A stretch of DNA of 64,000 nucleotides. Origin: Acidobacteriota bacterium. GTDB lineage: Bacteria > Acidobacteriota > Terriglobia > Bryobacterales > Bryobacteraceae. The stretch is from positions 1 through 64,000 of the forward strand of contig JAFLBB010000011.1 of the NCBI GenBank assembly GCA_017304135.1, written 5' to 3'. Position 1 is the stretch's first letter, and each line of letters starts with the position of its first letter. This document shows, in pieces, positions 7,369 to 17,200 of this stretch. The position numbers were made by a program, and so were the translations under genes. The notes under the pieces were generated by a model. It was not told the DNA's origin, made no database searches, and saw nothing but the letters and a program-made list of their open reading frames with translations.

Positions 7369-9066
7369 TCAGTTTTGTTGAGGACCGGGGTACTGGTGCC
7401 TGAACTTGGGGGCTGCTTGGGAGCGGCGAATCAGCCACACGGCAAGCGCTCCCACGGCGAGCACGAGGGCCGCCACGGCGAGGACCAAGCGCTGGCTGTG
7501 GGGTGCGAGCCAGCCGAGAAGGAGCAGGCAAGTCCCAATAAAGAGGATCGAGTAGGCGACGACTGTGGCGCCAAACCGGCTCTGCGCCGAGGAGGCGCCG
7601 CTGCCGGGGCGCAGAGCCGCGCGGTGCGCCTCGAACCGGGCCACACCCGGGCTCACCATACCGCGCGCCAGCAAGACAAGTTCGAACACGATCAGGACCA
7701 CGGTCGGGATGCCGACGCCAACGGTCATTTCAGCGGCGCGGTTGAGCTTGAGGCCGAGCAGGGGCGGGCCGAGCAGCTTGAGAAAGAGACAAACCCCGAG
7801 AGCGATCGCGGAAGCGGCAATGGCGGCGCTTGACGAGATGCGCTTGGAGCAGAGCGCCCAAATGGGAGGCAGCAGCGTGGCGCCTCCGGTGATGGCGGCC
7901 AGCGACAGGATCATCTCCACCAGGCCGCCCACCAGCGGAACGATCAGCGCGACCGAGATCATGAGTGCGCCAAACACGCAGGTGGAGAGGCGGGCGACGA
8001 TCATCAAGGCGCGCTCGCTCGCATCGCGTCGAATCCGGTTCTGATAAATGTCCCTCGTGAACACGGCCGACAACATGTTGAGCATCGTGTTGGCGGCGCT
8101 GGCCGAGGAAGAGAGCATCGCGGCCAGCATCAACCCGACAAGACCAGTGGGCAGGATTTTGCGGGCCATGAGGATGAAGGCGTCTTCCACCTGCAGTCCG
8201 GTCAGGTGGGGATTCACGGTGCGATAGAGCATGGCCGGGAGGAAGAACAGCACGGGGTTGAAGATATAGAGCACGCCGAAGAGCGCGGCCACCTTTCTGG
8301 CCGACCGCTCATCCGGAACGCTCGTGTAGCGCTGCACGTAAGGCCACTTGCCGCCGAGCATGTAGAGGTGATAGAGGGCGTAGGCGCAGACGAAGAGCCA
8401 GTTGTACGGGCCATGCACGAGGTGGAAGTAACCTTGCGGGGCGCCGGCCACCAGGGATTCGATTCCGCCCGCCTCACGCAGGGCGAGGGGCGCGGCAATC
8501 AGCAGCGCGGCCATGAGGACAACGAACTGCAGCGTGTCGGTGACCAGTACGGCCCACAACCCGCCGACCGCCGTGTAGATGGTGATCACGGCGCCCAGTA
8601 CGGCGCAGCATAGCGGAAGCGGAAGCCCGGAGGTAACCGACACCATCTTGCTCACCGGGTAGAGCAATCCGCCGGCCGTAAACACGCCGAAGAAGGTGTA
8701 GGCGTAAGTGTAAAACTGCTGTGCCCCCGTGCCGAGCCGGTGGCGGATAAACTCGCCAACGGTCATGACCCCGGTCCGTTTCCAACGATGGGCAAGAAAG
8801 ATGGCCACGGCAAAACCGCACAGTGAGGTGGTCCACTGGATGTTCAAGGCCACGACCCCGTGCTCGTATGCCATGCCGCCCCACACGACGAAAGCGCCGG
8901 CGGAGAAGAAGCTCATGTAGAGGGAGAGGCCGCTCAACCACCACGGCGCCTCACCGTCGGCGGCGAAGAAGGACTTCATGTTCGCGCCCGTGCGCGAGAA
9001 GATCACGCCTGAGGCGAGGATCGACACGCAGTAGACCGCCATGACGATGTAATCGAGGGGTGCCAT
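7369..9066 (-). CDS. Sodium:solute symporter (SSS family)
   Basis: 565 residues with about 13 hydrophobic segments, the usual size and layout of SSS/SLC5 transporters. The N-terminus MAPLDYIVMAVYCVSILASG, the loop SRTGANMKSFFAADGEAPWW and the following LSLYMSFFSAGAFVVWGG are characteristic. It would take up a sugar or sugar acid with sodium across the inner membrane. It is the last gene of a six-gene leftward operon (receptor, GH2, bicupin, dehydratase, aldolase, symporter) and starts 23 bases after the aldolase, so a uronate, aldonate or the sugar released by the GH2 enzyme is the likely substrate. The specificity cannot be read from the sequence. Confidence 0.9.
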   Translation of the reverse strand: MAPLDYIVMAVYCVSILASGVIFSRTGANMKSFFAADGEAPWWLSGLSLYMSFFSAGAFVVWGGMAYEHGVVALNIQWTTSLCGFAVAIFLAHRWKRTGVMTVGEFIRHRLGTGAQQFYTYAYTFFGVFTAGGLLYPVSKMVSVTSGLPLPLCCAVLGAVITIYTAVGGLWAVLVTDTLQFVVLMAALLIAAPLALREAGGIESLVAGAPQGYFHLVHGPYNWLFVCAYALYHLYMLGGKWPYVQRYTSVPDERSARKVAALFGVLYIFNPVLFFLPAMLYRTVNPHLTGLQVEDAFILMARKILPTGLVGLMLAAMLSSSASAANTMLNMLSAVFTRDIYQNRIRRDASERALMIVARLSTCVFGALMISVALIVPLVGGLVEMILSLAAITGGATLLPPIWALCSKRISSSAAIAASAIALGVCLFLKLLGPPLLGLKLNRAAEMTVGVGIPTVVLIVFELVLLARGMVSPGVARFEAHRAALRPGSGASSAQSRFGATVVAYSILFIGTCLLLLGWLAPHSQRLVLAVAALVLAVGALAVWLIRRSQAAPKFRHQYPGPQQN

Positions 9067-9089
9067 AAGTTGACCGGGTAGCGGCTATT

Positions 9090-10025
9090 TTAACCGCGCG
9101 AACAAGAGCCGGCGGGTGTGGAGAGGTCCGCGGTCGCCTCCATCAGGGCGCGGTAATACTGTTCAAACAACCGGTCGTGAGTTTCGTCCGGAGAGAAGCC
9201 AGGGCGGCGACAGTGGTCATGAGCGATCTTGCCGCTCATACACAGGATTTTCTTTTCGTAGTGGATGATCATCTCCACATCCTGTCGAATGTGATTCAGC
9301 AGCGGCAGCAGCAGGTTGTGGAGGCGGACCGCCGCATCGCGGCGGCCATCGTGATAGGCATCATGGATCGCCAGGTAGACCGGACTGAGTGAGCAACCCG
9401 GCATCACACCGATGGCGCCGCGGTCGAGAGTCTCGATCATTTGGAAGCCGGCGTTTCCCGTGAAGACGCGAGCGGATTCGCACAGGCTCAACAGGCGCGA
9501 GATGTAGGCTCCTGGCGGCTTGCATTCGATCTTGAAGAGGTTGATGTTGGGCGATTCGGCGTGCACCCGGGAGAGCATGTCGGGCGGGATGGCAACGCCG
9601 GTTTGCTCCGGCGCGTATTGCAGCATGACCGGCAGGCGCACGGCCTTGCCCACCGCCATCACGTGCTGGTAGACCGCGGCGGCGTTCGGTTTCAAGAAGA
9701 ACGGGGGAAGCAGCATGAGACAGTCGGCGCCGGCATCTTCCCACAGGAGCGCCTCACGCACGGCCAGCTCAGTGGCGTGCTGCGTCACCGAGAGAATGCT
9801 GGGCACACCGGCCTTCCGGCATTCCTCAACGGCGATGCGCGCCATCGTGAGTTTTTCGCCGTCGCTGAGTTTGTAGTACTCCGATGCGATGCCGAACAGC
9901 GTGAGGGCATGGCACCCTTCGGCGATGAGCGCGCGGAGCAGGCTCCGCAGGCTGTCGCTGTCAAGCTCGCCTCCCGGCGTGAACGGGGTGGCGACGATAG
10001 GGCAAATTCCCTTGATTGGTTTCAT
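9090..10025 (-). CDS. Dihydrodipicolinate synthase/N-acetylneuraminate lyase family aldolase or dehydratase
   Basis: 311 residues with a complete class I aldolase barrel. Markers are GICPIVATPFTPGG at the N-terminus, Tyr in LQYAPEQTG, and the Schiff-base Lys K165 in NINLFKIEC, then FTGNAGFQM. The start is ATG at 10025 (MKPIKG), 10 bases after the upstream dehydratase stop; the frame is open further but that part overlaps the dehydratase. Members next to an enolase-family dehydratase usually cleave or dehydrate 2-keto-3-deoxy sugar acids (KDG, KDGal, KDR), giving pyruvate plus an aldehyde, or 2-oxoglutarate semialdehyde. Such a catabolic role fits better than lysine synthesis here. Confidence 0.87.
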   Translation of the reverse strand: MKPIKGICPIVATPFTPGGELDSDSLRSLLRALIAEGCHALTLFGIASEYYKLSDGEKLTMARIAVEECRKAGVPSILSVTQHATELAVREALLWEDAGADCLMLLPPFFLKPNAAAVYQHVMAVGKAVRLPVMLQYAPEQTGVAIPPDMLSRVHAESPNINLFKIECKPPGAYISRLLSLCESARVFTGNAGFQMIETLDRGAIGVMPGCSLSPVYLAIHDAYHDGRRDAAVRLHNLLLPLLNHIRQDVEMIIHYEKKILCMSGKIAHDHCRRPGFSPDETHDRLFEQYYRALMEATADLSTPAGSCSRG

Positions 10026-10035
10026 GGCGTATGTG

Positions 10036-11205
10036 TTAGCAGGGGATGGAAAACCGCAGCACCTCGGAATTGGGTTGCACGCCGAGGCCGGGTCCCTCGG
10101 GCAAAGTGAAGAAGCCGTTCGCACACGCCATGCTGCCTTCGAGGAAGCGCAGATTGCGGTCGAAGATCGAGTGCTGATACTCGTGAAACACCAGGTGAGG
10201 CAGCGCCGCTGATGCATGCAGGCTGGCCGCCTGGAAGATCCCGATGCCGATGCTGGCGTGCGGCATGACGCGGCAATGGAACATCTTGGCGGCCTGGCAG
10301 ATTTCGGCAAAGGAAGTGATGCCGGTGCGGCCCATCTCGGGCTGGATGACGTCCATGCACCGTTTCAGGAACCGCGGCAGGAACTCGTAGGCCGTGCGCA
10401 ACTCCTCGCCCAGTCCGACCGGAGTGCGGATGCCGCGCGCCACCTCGGCTTGCCCTTCGATGTCTTCGGCGTGAACCGGGGCTTCGGCCAGATAAAGGTC
10501 AAACTCCTCCAGCCGGCGGATGATTTGGATGGCCTCGGCGGCGGTGTAGCGCCAGTGCAGGTCGACGAGTATTTTGATGTCGGGCCCGAGGGCTTCGCGC
10601 AGGCGGCGCATCTCGCGGTACTCGCCCTGGTCAGCGACGGCGGCGGCGAACTTCACCGCCGGAAAGCCGCGGCTTGTCCAGAGCCGGGCGATCTCGACGC
10701 GCTGATCCAGCGTGGGGGCGGGCAGGCCGGAGACGTAGGCAGGGATGCGGTCATGCCGCTGGCCGCCGAGCAGCTTGCACACGGGCAGGCTGGTGAGTTT
10801 GCCTTTGAGATCCCAGATGGCAATGTCCAGCGCAGCCAGCGCGTCAACGTAGAAACCGCCGAAGTAGCCGCGCACGCGCATGGCGTTGTAGAGGTCCTCA
10901 AAGATGGCCGTCGAGTCCATGGGGTCGCGCCCCACCAACAGCGGCCCCAGCAACTCTCGAATGATCGTCGCGGCGACCTGCGGAGCGACCACGCTCACAC
11001 ACTCACCCCATCCGAACGCCCCCCCGGCTGTGGTCAGGCGCACCAGGACAGAGTGGTCCGATGTGCTGTAGACCGTGCGGTTGCCGGGGCGGACAAAGCA
11101 GCCTTTCTCGTTGACCGTGACCCCCGGCTCAAGCGCCCCCAGATAGGGCACGTCGCGGGGAATGCTCAACGGGAAGACCTCGACGGACTGTATACGGTCG
11201 GACAT
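10036..11205 (-). CDS. Mandelate racemase/muconate lactonizing enzyme family sugar-acid dehydratase
   Basis: 389 residues with the two-domain enolase-superfamily plan: N-terminal cap (VEVFPLSIPRDVPYLG) and (beta/alpha)8 barrel. Barrel residues are Lys in FPAVKFAA, Asp in ILVDLHWRY, Glu in YLAEAPV, Glu in VGLGEEL and His in MPHASIGIG, so the Mg2+ site and the acid/base His appear intact. Dehydration of an aldonate or aldarate to a 2-keto-3-deoxy acid is likely, feeding the adjacent aldolase. ATG at 11205 has GAGGAG upstream; 17 extra codons further up lack one. It has no signal peptide, unlike the second family member at 33715. Confidence 0.87.
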   Translation of the reverse strand: MSDRIQSVEVFPLSIPRDVPYLGALEPGVTVNEKGCFVRPGNRTVYSTSDHSVLVRLTTAGGAFGWGECVSVVAPQVAATIIRELLGPLLVGRDPMDSTAIFEDLYNAMRVRGYFGGFYVDALAALDIAIWDLKGKLTSLPVCKLLGGQRHDRIPAYVSGLPAPTLDQRVEIARLWTSRGFPAVKFAAAVADQGEYREMRRLREALGPDIKILVDLHWRYTAAEAIQIIRRLEEFDLYLAEAPVHAEDIEGQAEVARGIRTPVGLGEELRTAYEFLPRFLKRCMDVIQPEMGRTGITSFAEICQAAKMFHCRVMPHASIGIGIFQAASLHASAALPHLVFHEYQHSIFDRNLRFLEGSMACANGFFTLPEGPGLGVQPNSEVLRFSIPC

Positions 11206-11262
11206 ATCGTCACTCCTCTCTGGCGTTGCGGCGCGGCTGCGTTCCCGAAGGTGCAACCGGGC

Positions 11263-12093
11263 TTACCGGTTGCCGAACGGGTACAGCGACCTCGCGGCCA
11301 GAATGCGCGCGGTCGACTTGCCGGTGTTATAGAACCCAACGGTTGTGTTCAACCGGTAGAAATACGCATCGCCCGCATTGGCTGGGAACTTCCCCTCCAC
11401 TCCGTCGCTGCCGCCCCCTGCGACCATCTGCCCCTCGCCTTCGAGTAGCACATATACCTCCTCTTCGCGGTCATGGTTGTGGGGGAAGTTCGTGCCGCCG
11501 GGCACAATTTCCATGATGAACAGGCTGGTCAGGACGGCCCCGGCGGCAATGCGATCGCGGGTGCTGTTCGTGCCGCCGATCAAGAGTTGATACAGCGTTG
11601 TGGGGGGGTGGTTTCCGACCACCTGTTTCTTCACCTCGCCGGAACTGGCAATTTGTAATTCGCTTGACCCGTGACGGCCCTCGGGGACCCGATACCCTTG
11701 CTGCAACAACTCCAAGCCTGACGCCGCCGCCGACAATTCGATTCGCGACCGGGCCGGGATGTACGCGAAATCGCCCTTGCTCAGCTTTTTGCCATTGACA
11801 GAGCCCGCACCGCTGAGAACAAACCACGACTGCTCCTCGGCGCCCAGCGTGACAGGCGCGCAACTCCCGTTGGCCTCCACCGCAAGGCGAGCAAATCGAG
11901 CCACGCCCCGCGCCACTCCGGCATGCGAAGTGCCTTCGCCGAACACGGGAAATACGCGGCAGCCCGGTGTTGTGAACGCTGACGCGGCAGCGGGCACCCG
12001 CGACAGGTTCGTGCGCAGAAACGTCGGATTCACAGACCGCTCCTCGGCGGCGAGCAGCAGGACAAAGACAGGAAACAGAAAATGCGTCCTCAT
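11263..12093 (-). CDS. Exported two-cupin-domain protein
   Basis: 276 residues. The N-terminus MRTHFLFPVFVLLLAAEERS is a short signal peptide. The first cupin (about 70-130, EEQSWFVLSGAGSVNG) lacks a clear His cluster. The second (about 165-270) carries NFPHNHDREEEVYVLLEGEG, with the two His and Glu of a cupin metal site. Bicupins in sugar-acid operons are often isomerases, lyase-like or sugar-binding proteins; which applies cannot be told. It lies between the GH2 and dehydratase genes of the same operon. The predicted export implies action on the sugar before uptake. Confidence 0.7.
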   Translation of the reverse strand: MRTHFLFPVFVLLLAAEERSVNPTFLRTNLSRVPAAASAFTTPGCRVFPVFGEGTSHAGVARGVARFARLAVEANGSCAPVTLGAEEQSWFVLSGAGSVNGKKLSKGDFAYIPARSRIELSAAASGLELLQQGYRVPEGRHGSSELQIASSGEVKKQVVGNHPPTTLYQLLIGGTNSTRDRIAAGAVLTSLFIMEIVPGGTNFPHNHDREEEVYVLLEGEGQMVAGGGSDGVEGKFPANAGDAYFYRLNTTVGFYNTGKSTARILAARSLYPFGNR

Positions 12094-12130
12094 TCAATCC
12101 CCTCCATCGGGTGGGCACCAACCTGCCCGC

Positions 12131-14215
12131 TTACTCATGGACGGCCACCTCCACCGAGGTTGCCAAGAAGCCGGTTGGGCGGACCACCTCGACTCTTGCC
12201 CTGGCCGATGGAGCACTCACCGGCACGAGGGCTTGCACCGTGTGCACCGCTCCCGGTTCCAGTGCAGGGAGCGCAACCGAATGCGCGGCCAGAACTGAAC
12301 CCACGGCGTCGAGCAGTCGCACGTGCGCTGTGTACCCGCGCAGAGTGTAGGCGGGAAAGTCGGCGCGGCTGGCGATGGCGGCCGTGATTGCCGTTGACGC
12401 ACCGCGGTTCACCGCGCCCGCATCCCGTATGAGGGCCGGCGATGATTCGGCGGCGAGCACAGCGTAGGACGATTTCGGTTGCCGGTCATAGGTGACCACG
12501 CCCCACTGCCTCCGCCCCTGCTTGTCGGTTCCGACGGGCCAGCGGCTGCGGTAGTCGTTGTAGGTCCACACGGAAGCGCCCACGACATAGGGGCGGGCGC
12601 GGAAAATCTCATAGGCTTCGCGGAAAAATGCATCGCGTTCGGCTGGACTCAGGGCATCGCCGCGAACTCCATACTCGCTCACGAGCACCGGCTTGTCGGG
12701 CCAGCGCAGGTGGACGCGGTCCAGACGGGCGGCGAGATCCTCATACATGTTGATGCAAATCAGGTCGACGTAACGCGAAGCTTCCTGGTCAGGTTGTTGG
12801 AAGGCTGTCGAGAAGGCATGGTTGCTGACGAAGGTGACCAGGCGGGAATCGTCGATGGTCTTCACCCACTCGATCATGTCTTTCGTCCACCGCAGGCCGG
12901 CGGGCTGGTAGGAGACATATTCGTTGCCGACGCTCCAGCCGATGACGGAAGGGTGATTCCAGTCCCGCTCGATCATCTCGCGCATCTGCGTTTGGAACTT
13001 GCCGCGAAGGAGCTCGGAGTCCATCTGTTCGCCGGTCAACTGCCAGTTCAGCCCCTCCTCGAGGATGAGGACTCCATTGCGGTCGGCCCAGTCAAGGACG
13101 GACTCGGCAAGCGGGTAGTGGCTCAGGCGGGCGAACTCGAGGTTGGCGAGTTTCATCTGGCGCATGTCGGAGTCGACGGTCTCGGCGTGATCCATGGAGC
13201 CGGTGCGGGGGTGATCGGCGTGGCGGTTGCCGCCGGCCATGCGGACCGGCTCACCGTTGAGGAGCAGCCTGCCGCCACGGGCCTCAATCGTGCGGATGCC
13301 GAATACGGCGGAATCCTCATCGCCGGAACTGGTCGAGCCGGCGCGCGCCAACGAGGCCCTGAGCGTATACAGGTGGGGGTGATCGACGTCCCAGAGCCGG
13401 ACCTGATTGCGTTTCAGTTCGATGCGCGCCCGCAGAGGCGTGATAGAGCGAGCCGGCAGCGGCGCTTCGGCGGTCACTGCCGCACCGTCCTGCAACTGGA
13501 GGTTCAGCGCGGCGTTCACCGGCTCGCTGGTTTCATTTGCGACGTAAGCCGTGATGTCGACCGAGGCGGCGCCGGCGGCGAGGTCGGGCTTGGCGGTGAC
13601 CCGCAGCCGGGCGATGTGCACCGGATCCGTCACCAACAACCGGACAGGCCGCAGGATGCCGCCATATTCCATCCAGGGATAAACCTGATCCTGCGCCCTC
13701 GGCCCGATGCGCGCGCCGGGCAGCGTGGTCGTGTTCCAGGAGTTGTCGACCTCCACGGCCAGCGTGTTGTCTCCCGGTTGAAGGTGAGGTGTGGCATCGA
13801 TTGAAAAGGGAGTGTAGCCGCCTTCGTGCTCACCGGCGAAGTGGCCGTTGATCCATACCCTGGCGCGATAAAACACGCTCTCGAACGCGAGGCGGACGTG
13901 CTTGCCGGCGGCGCCCGCGGGCAGCGCAAAGGTGCGGCGATACCAGGCCGCGCCTGTGTGCGGGTAGCGCGGATCGAGGTTCCAGCAGTGCGGCACCGCA
14001 ACTTCGCCCCAATCGCGAAGATTGAGGCCAGGCTTGTGCCAGCCGTATTGCTCACCGCCGCGGGCGGGATCGATGGCAAAGCGCCAGCGTCCGCCGAGAT
14101 CGATATGCGCTCTTGTAGCGGCAGCCGCCGCAACTGCCTGAGGAGCGGCTGCAAATACGCTGCCGCCGATCTCCATCAGCGCCGCACTCACCGCCAGTCC
14201 CCGCAACCAGTTCAA
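12131..14215 (-). CDS. Glycoside hydrolase family 2 (beta-glucuronidase/beta-galactosidase type)
   Basis: 694 residues with a signal peptide ending near VFAAAPQA. The sugar-binding domain (GRWRFAIDPARGG, VPHCWNLDPRYP, AWYRRTF), immunoglobulin-like domain and TIM barrel occur in the GH2 order. The acid/base is E432 in WSVGNEY and the nucleophile E514 in LVSEYG, 82 residues apart. The shape resembles beta-glucuronidase more than long beta-galactosidases. It should release a terminal beta-linked sugar or uronic acid in the periplasm. The start is TTG at 14215 with GAGGA upstream, 16 bases after the receptor gene. Its partners suggest a uronate- or sulfate-bearing glycan as substrate. Confidence 0.9.
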   Translation of the reverse strand: MNWLRGLAVSAALMEIGGSVFAAAPQAVAAAAATRAHIDLGGRWRFAIDPARGGEQYGWHKPGLNLRDWGEVAVPHCWNLDPRYPHTGAAWYRRTFALPAGAAGKHVRLAFESVFYRARVWINGHFAGEHEGGYTPFSIDATPHLQPGDNTLAVEVDNSWNTTTLPGARIGPRAQDQVYPWMEYGGILRPVRLLVTDPVHIARLRVTAKPDLAAGAASVDITAYVANETSEPVNAALNLQLQDGAAVTAEAPLPARSITPLRARIELKRNQVRLWDVDHPHLYTLRASLARAGSTSSGDEDSAVFGIRTIEARGGRLLLNGEPVRMAGGNRHADHPRTGSMDHAETVDSDMRQMKLANLEFARLSHYPLAESVLDWADRNGVLILEEGLNWQLTGEQMDSELLRGKFQTQMREMIERDWNHPSVIGWSVGNEYVSYQPAGLRWTKDMIEWVKTIDDSRLVTFVSNHAFSTAFQQPDQEASRYVDLICINMYEDLAARLDRVHLRWPDKPVLVSEYGVRGDALSPAERDAFFREAYEIFRARPYVVGASVWTYNDYRSRWPVGTDKQGRRQWGVVTYDRQPKSSYAVLAAESSPALIRDAGAVNRGASTAITAAIASRADFPAYTLRGYTAHVRLLDAVGSVLAAHSVALPALEPGAVHTVQALVPVSAPSARARVEVVRPTGFLATSVEVAVHE

Positions 14216-14231
14216 GGCAGATCCTCACTCT

Positions 14232-17200
14232 CTAGAACACCAGTTTCAAACCGAACTGCGCACGGCGTCCGAGCCCGGCCGTGGTGATGACGCCAAAGCC
14301 GCCAGCCGTGAAGTTCGTGTTGGGAAGGCCAAAGTTGACGCGGTTGAAGAGGTTGAAAAACTCCGAACGGAACTGGAGCTTCCACCGCTCCGAGAAGCGG
14401 AAGGACTTGAAGATGGAGAAGTCGACGCTGGCCATACCCGGGCCTCGCACGTTGGGAAGGGTACGCGCCGTGTTGCCGTAGGTGAATAGCGGAGGCTGCA
14501 CGAAGGCGGCCGTGTTGAACCAGCGGTCCGGCGTCCGCTGGTCCGCCGGCAGTTCGGGATTGGCAATGGTGTCCGGGCGGTCAGCGGCGCGGTTGTTGGC
14601 GCCTCGAACGGCGAGGGGGATTCCTGTTTGCATGGTGAGAATCCCGTTCACCTGCCAGTCGCCGAGTATCGCGCTGGCGATTTTCGAGCCGGGTGCAAAT
14701 GCCTTGCCGCGTCCGACGGGGAGTTCCCACAGCCCGCTGGTGGTGAAGATCTGTGAAACGTCCTGTGGCTCAATGGCGCGGCAGGAGCGGCGGTCGAGCA
14801 AGGTGTTCTGGCCGCATGAGATGTTGAATTGTTCGCCCGCCCCCGCAAAGCTGATGATGTTCAGGCCAATGTCACCGATGAGCTTGGAGACGGTGTAGAC
14901 ACCGAGAACGCTGAGGCCCTGGGAGAAACGCTTTTCCACGCGGAACTGGCCGCTGTGGTAAATCGAGTTGCCCAGATGCGGGTTCAGCACATTGACCCCG
15001 TTGTAGGCGGGGAAATCGAGCAGTGACTGCTGACGGGAGATGGTGGCGTTGCTGAGGGGAGTGCCCGGCGGGATGAGGCCGAACATCGGGTTGGCGACCC
15101 GGTCATCGAGGGCGAAACCGAGGCTGAGGTAGCGCGGGTCGAGTTGCCTCAGGCTGTAGCCCTGCGTGACGGCCTTGAGCGTATGGCTGCCGGCATAGAC
15201 GGCCTCCAGAAGCAGGCCGCTGTTGCCCACCGCCTGCTGGATGCCAAAGTTCCATTGCTGCACATACGGCGCGCGTGTGTTGGTTTCACGGATGCTGACC
15301 GCGTTGCCGAGGAAGCTTGCCGGCCCATCGGCGCTGCCAGGCGGTTGGATCACATTCGGCGGTCCGTTTCTCAAGCGGAACGACGGCGCCAGACCATCGG
15401 GCGAGGCGTAACTGGTGGTGGCCGAAAAGCCGAGCGTATCGGGGAAGGCGAAGGTCGCCGAGTGGAAGTAAAAGATGCCGTATGCGGCGCGCAGAACAGT
15501 GCGTCCGCCGCCGAAAAGGTCATAGGCCAGACCGAGGCGGGGCCCGAAGTTGTTGTAGTCGTTTTGATCGACTGTGCGGCCGAAATTGACACCGGCGAAC
15601 TCGAGCAAGCCGGGCAGCTTGGTGACGGGATTGATGGCGGTGGGGTTGAAATTGCTGTAGCGGTTGTAGCGTTCGCGCGGCGCGGTGATGATGTCGTAGC
15701 GGAAACCGGCGTTGAGCGTGAGCCGCGGTGTGACTTTGATGTCGTCCTGAATGAACCCGGCGTAGTAGTAATAGCGTTCCGAGGCGGCCAGGCCCACCAC
15801 GAGGCGGCCGGAGGTGACAGCGCCCAGGGCAAAAGTGGCGATGCCGAAACCGGTGGCGTTGGGTGACTGTGGGTTGTTCGTGGTGCCGCGCAGGAAATTG
15901 AACTCGCCGGAAACTGGTCCGGGCTGATACTTGTTGCGTTCGTCGAAGCGAACATCGAAGCCAATCTTCAGGTTGTGCCTGCCGCGCGTCATGTTGGTGG
16001 AGTTGGTCACCTGCAAAACCGTATTGCCGCGCAGAGCAAGCTGTCCCATGTTATTGCCGATGAGGATGCTGTCGTCCACGACGAAGCGGGGAAAGAGCGT
16101 CGACGGCACGATCGCCGGCAGGCCGAGTTCCTGCGTCGCGTTCTTGTTCATGCCGGCCGGGTTACTCCACACCCACTGGCGGTTGGCGGCCAGACGGAGT
16201 TCGTTCATCGTGCGTGGCGACAGGATACTGGTGATTCCGACAACAGCGTTTTGCGCTTCGCGGCCTTTGATCGCGCCGGTAGGATCGGCTATGTTGCCTT
16301 CGCCGAAACTCCACGGGGGATCGTTGCTGGTGACGTCATTGAAACTGTACCGTCCGAACAGCTTGTGGTTGGTCGTCAACTGGTGGTCGATCTTGGCGGT
16401 GAACTGATCGTTGCGGGTCGTTGAGCCTGGGGCGCGGGCATAGTTGTTGCGGCCGCTGAGGTCCTCGGCCGGGCGGTTCGGCTCAGGGACGTAAGTCAAT
16501 GCCTTCAGGGCAACTGGATCGAGCCTGCTGGCCGGGAGCACGGAGTTTGGAAACGGTGTGCGGACCAGTCCCGAGCCGGAGGGGTTGGCGCGGGTGGTGT
16601 CGGGGTCGAACAATTGGACCAGTGCGAATTGCCGCGAGGCTGGGTTGAGAACGTAGGTTTGCGAGAAGTCGCCGCGGCGTTCCAGCGGAGTCGCGACGCG
16701 GGCCTGCGTGGTGACCGAGGAGCTGTAGCGAATGGCTTCGTAGTTGGTGAAGAAGAAGGTCTTGTCCTTGCCGCTGTAGCCGGGCAGGTAGACCGGGCCG
16801 CCCCAACTGCCGCCGAACTGGTTGTAGCGGATGGGGGCCTTGCGGAGGCCGCTGCGATTGTTGGTCCAGCCGGCCGCGTCGAGTTTGTCGTTGCGCAAAA
16901 ACTCGAACATATTCCCATGGAATTCGTTTGTGCCTGACTTGGAGACGATGTTGATCACGCCGCCCCCCGTCATGCCATATTCGGCCGAGAACGCATTGGT
17001 CTGGACCTTGAACTCCTCGACGGCGTCCACATTCGGCGCGAGCGAATACTCGTTCCGTTCGGGAAGCGTCAGGCTGGCGCCGTCCAGCAGCATGGCGTTG
17101 GTGCCGCCCTGGCCGCCGTTGATGCTGACGCTGGTGAGATTGAAATTGGCCGTATCGAGAAAGGCCGATCCCTGCAGCCGGACGCCGGCGGCCAGGCGCA

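Noticed and set aside
12479-13804. Long plus-strand open frame opposite the GH2 gene, and similar long antisense frames opposite the receptors, dehydratases and GH127 genes
   Set aside because: GC-rich third-position shadows; the opposite strand carries complete, recognisable proteins.
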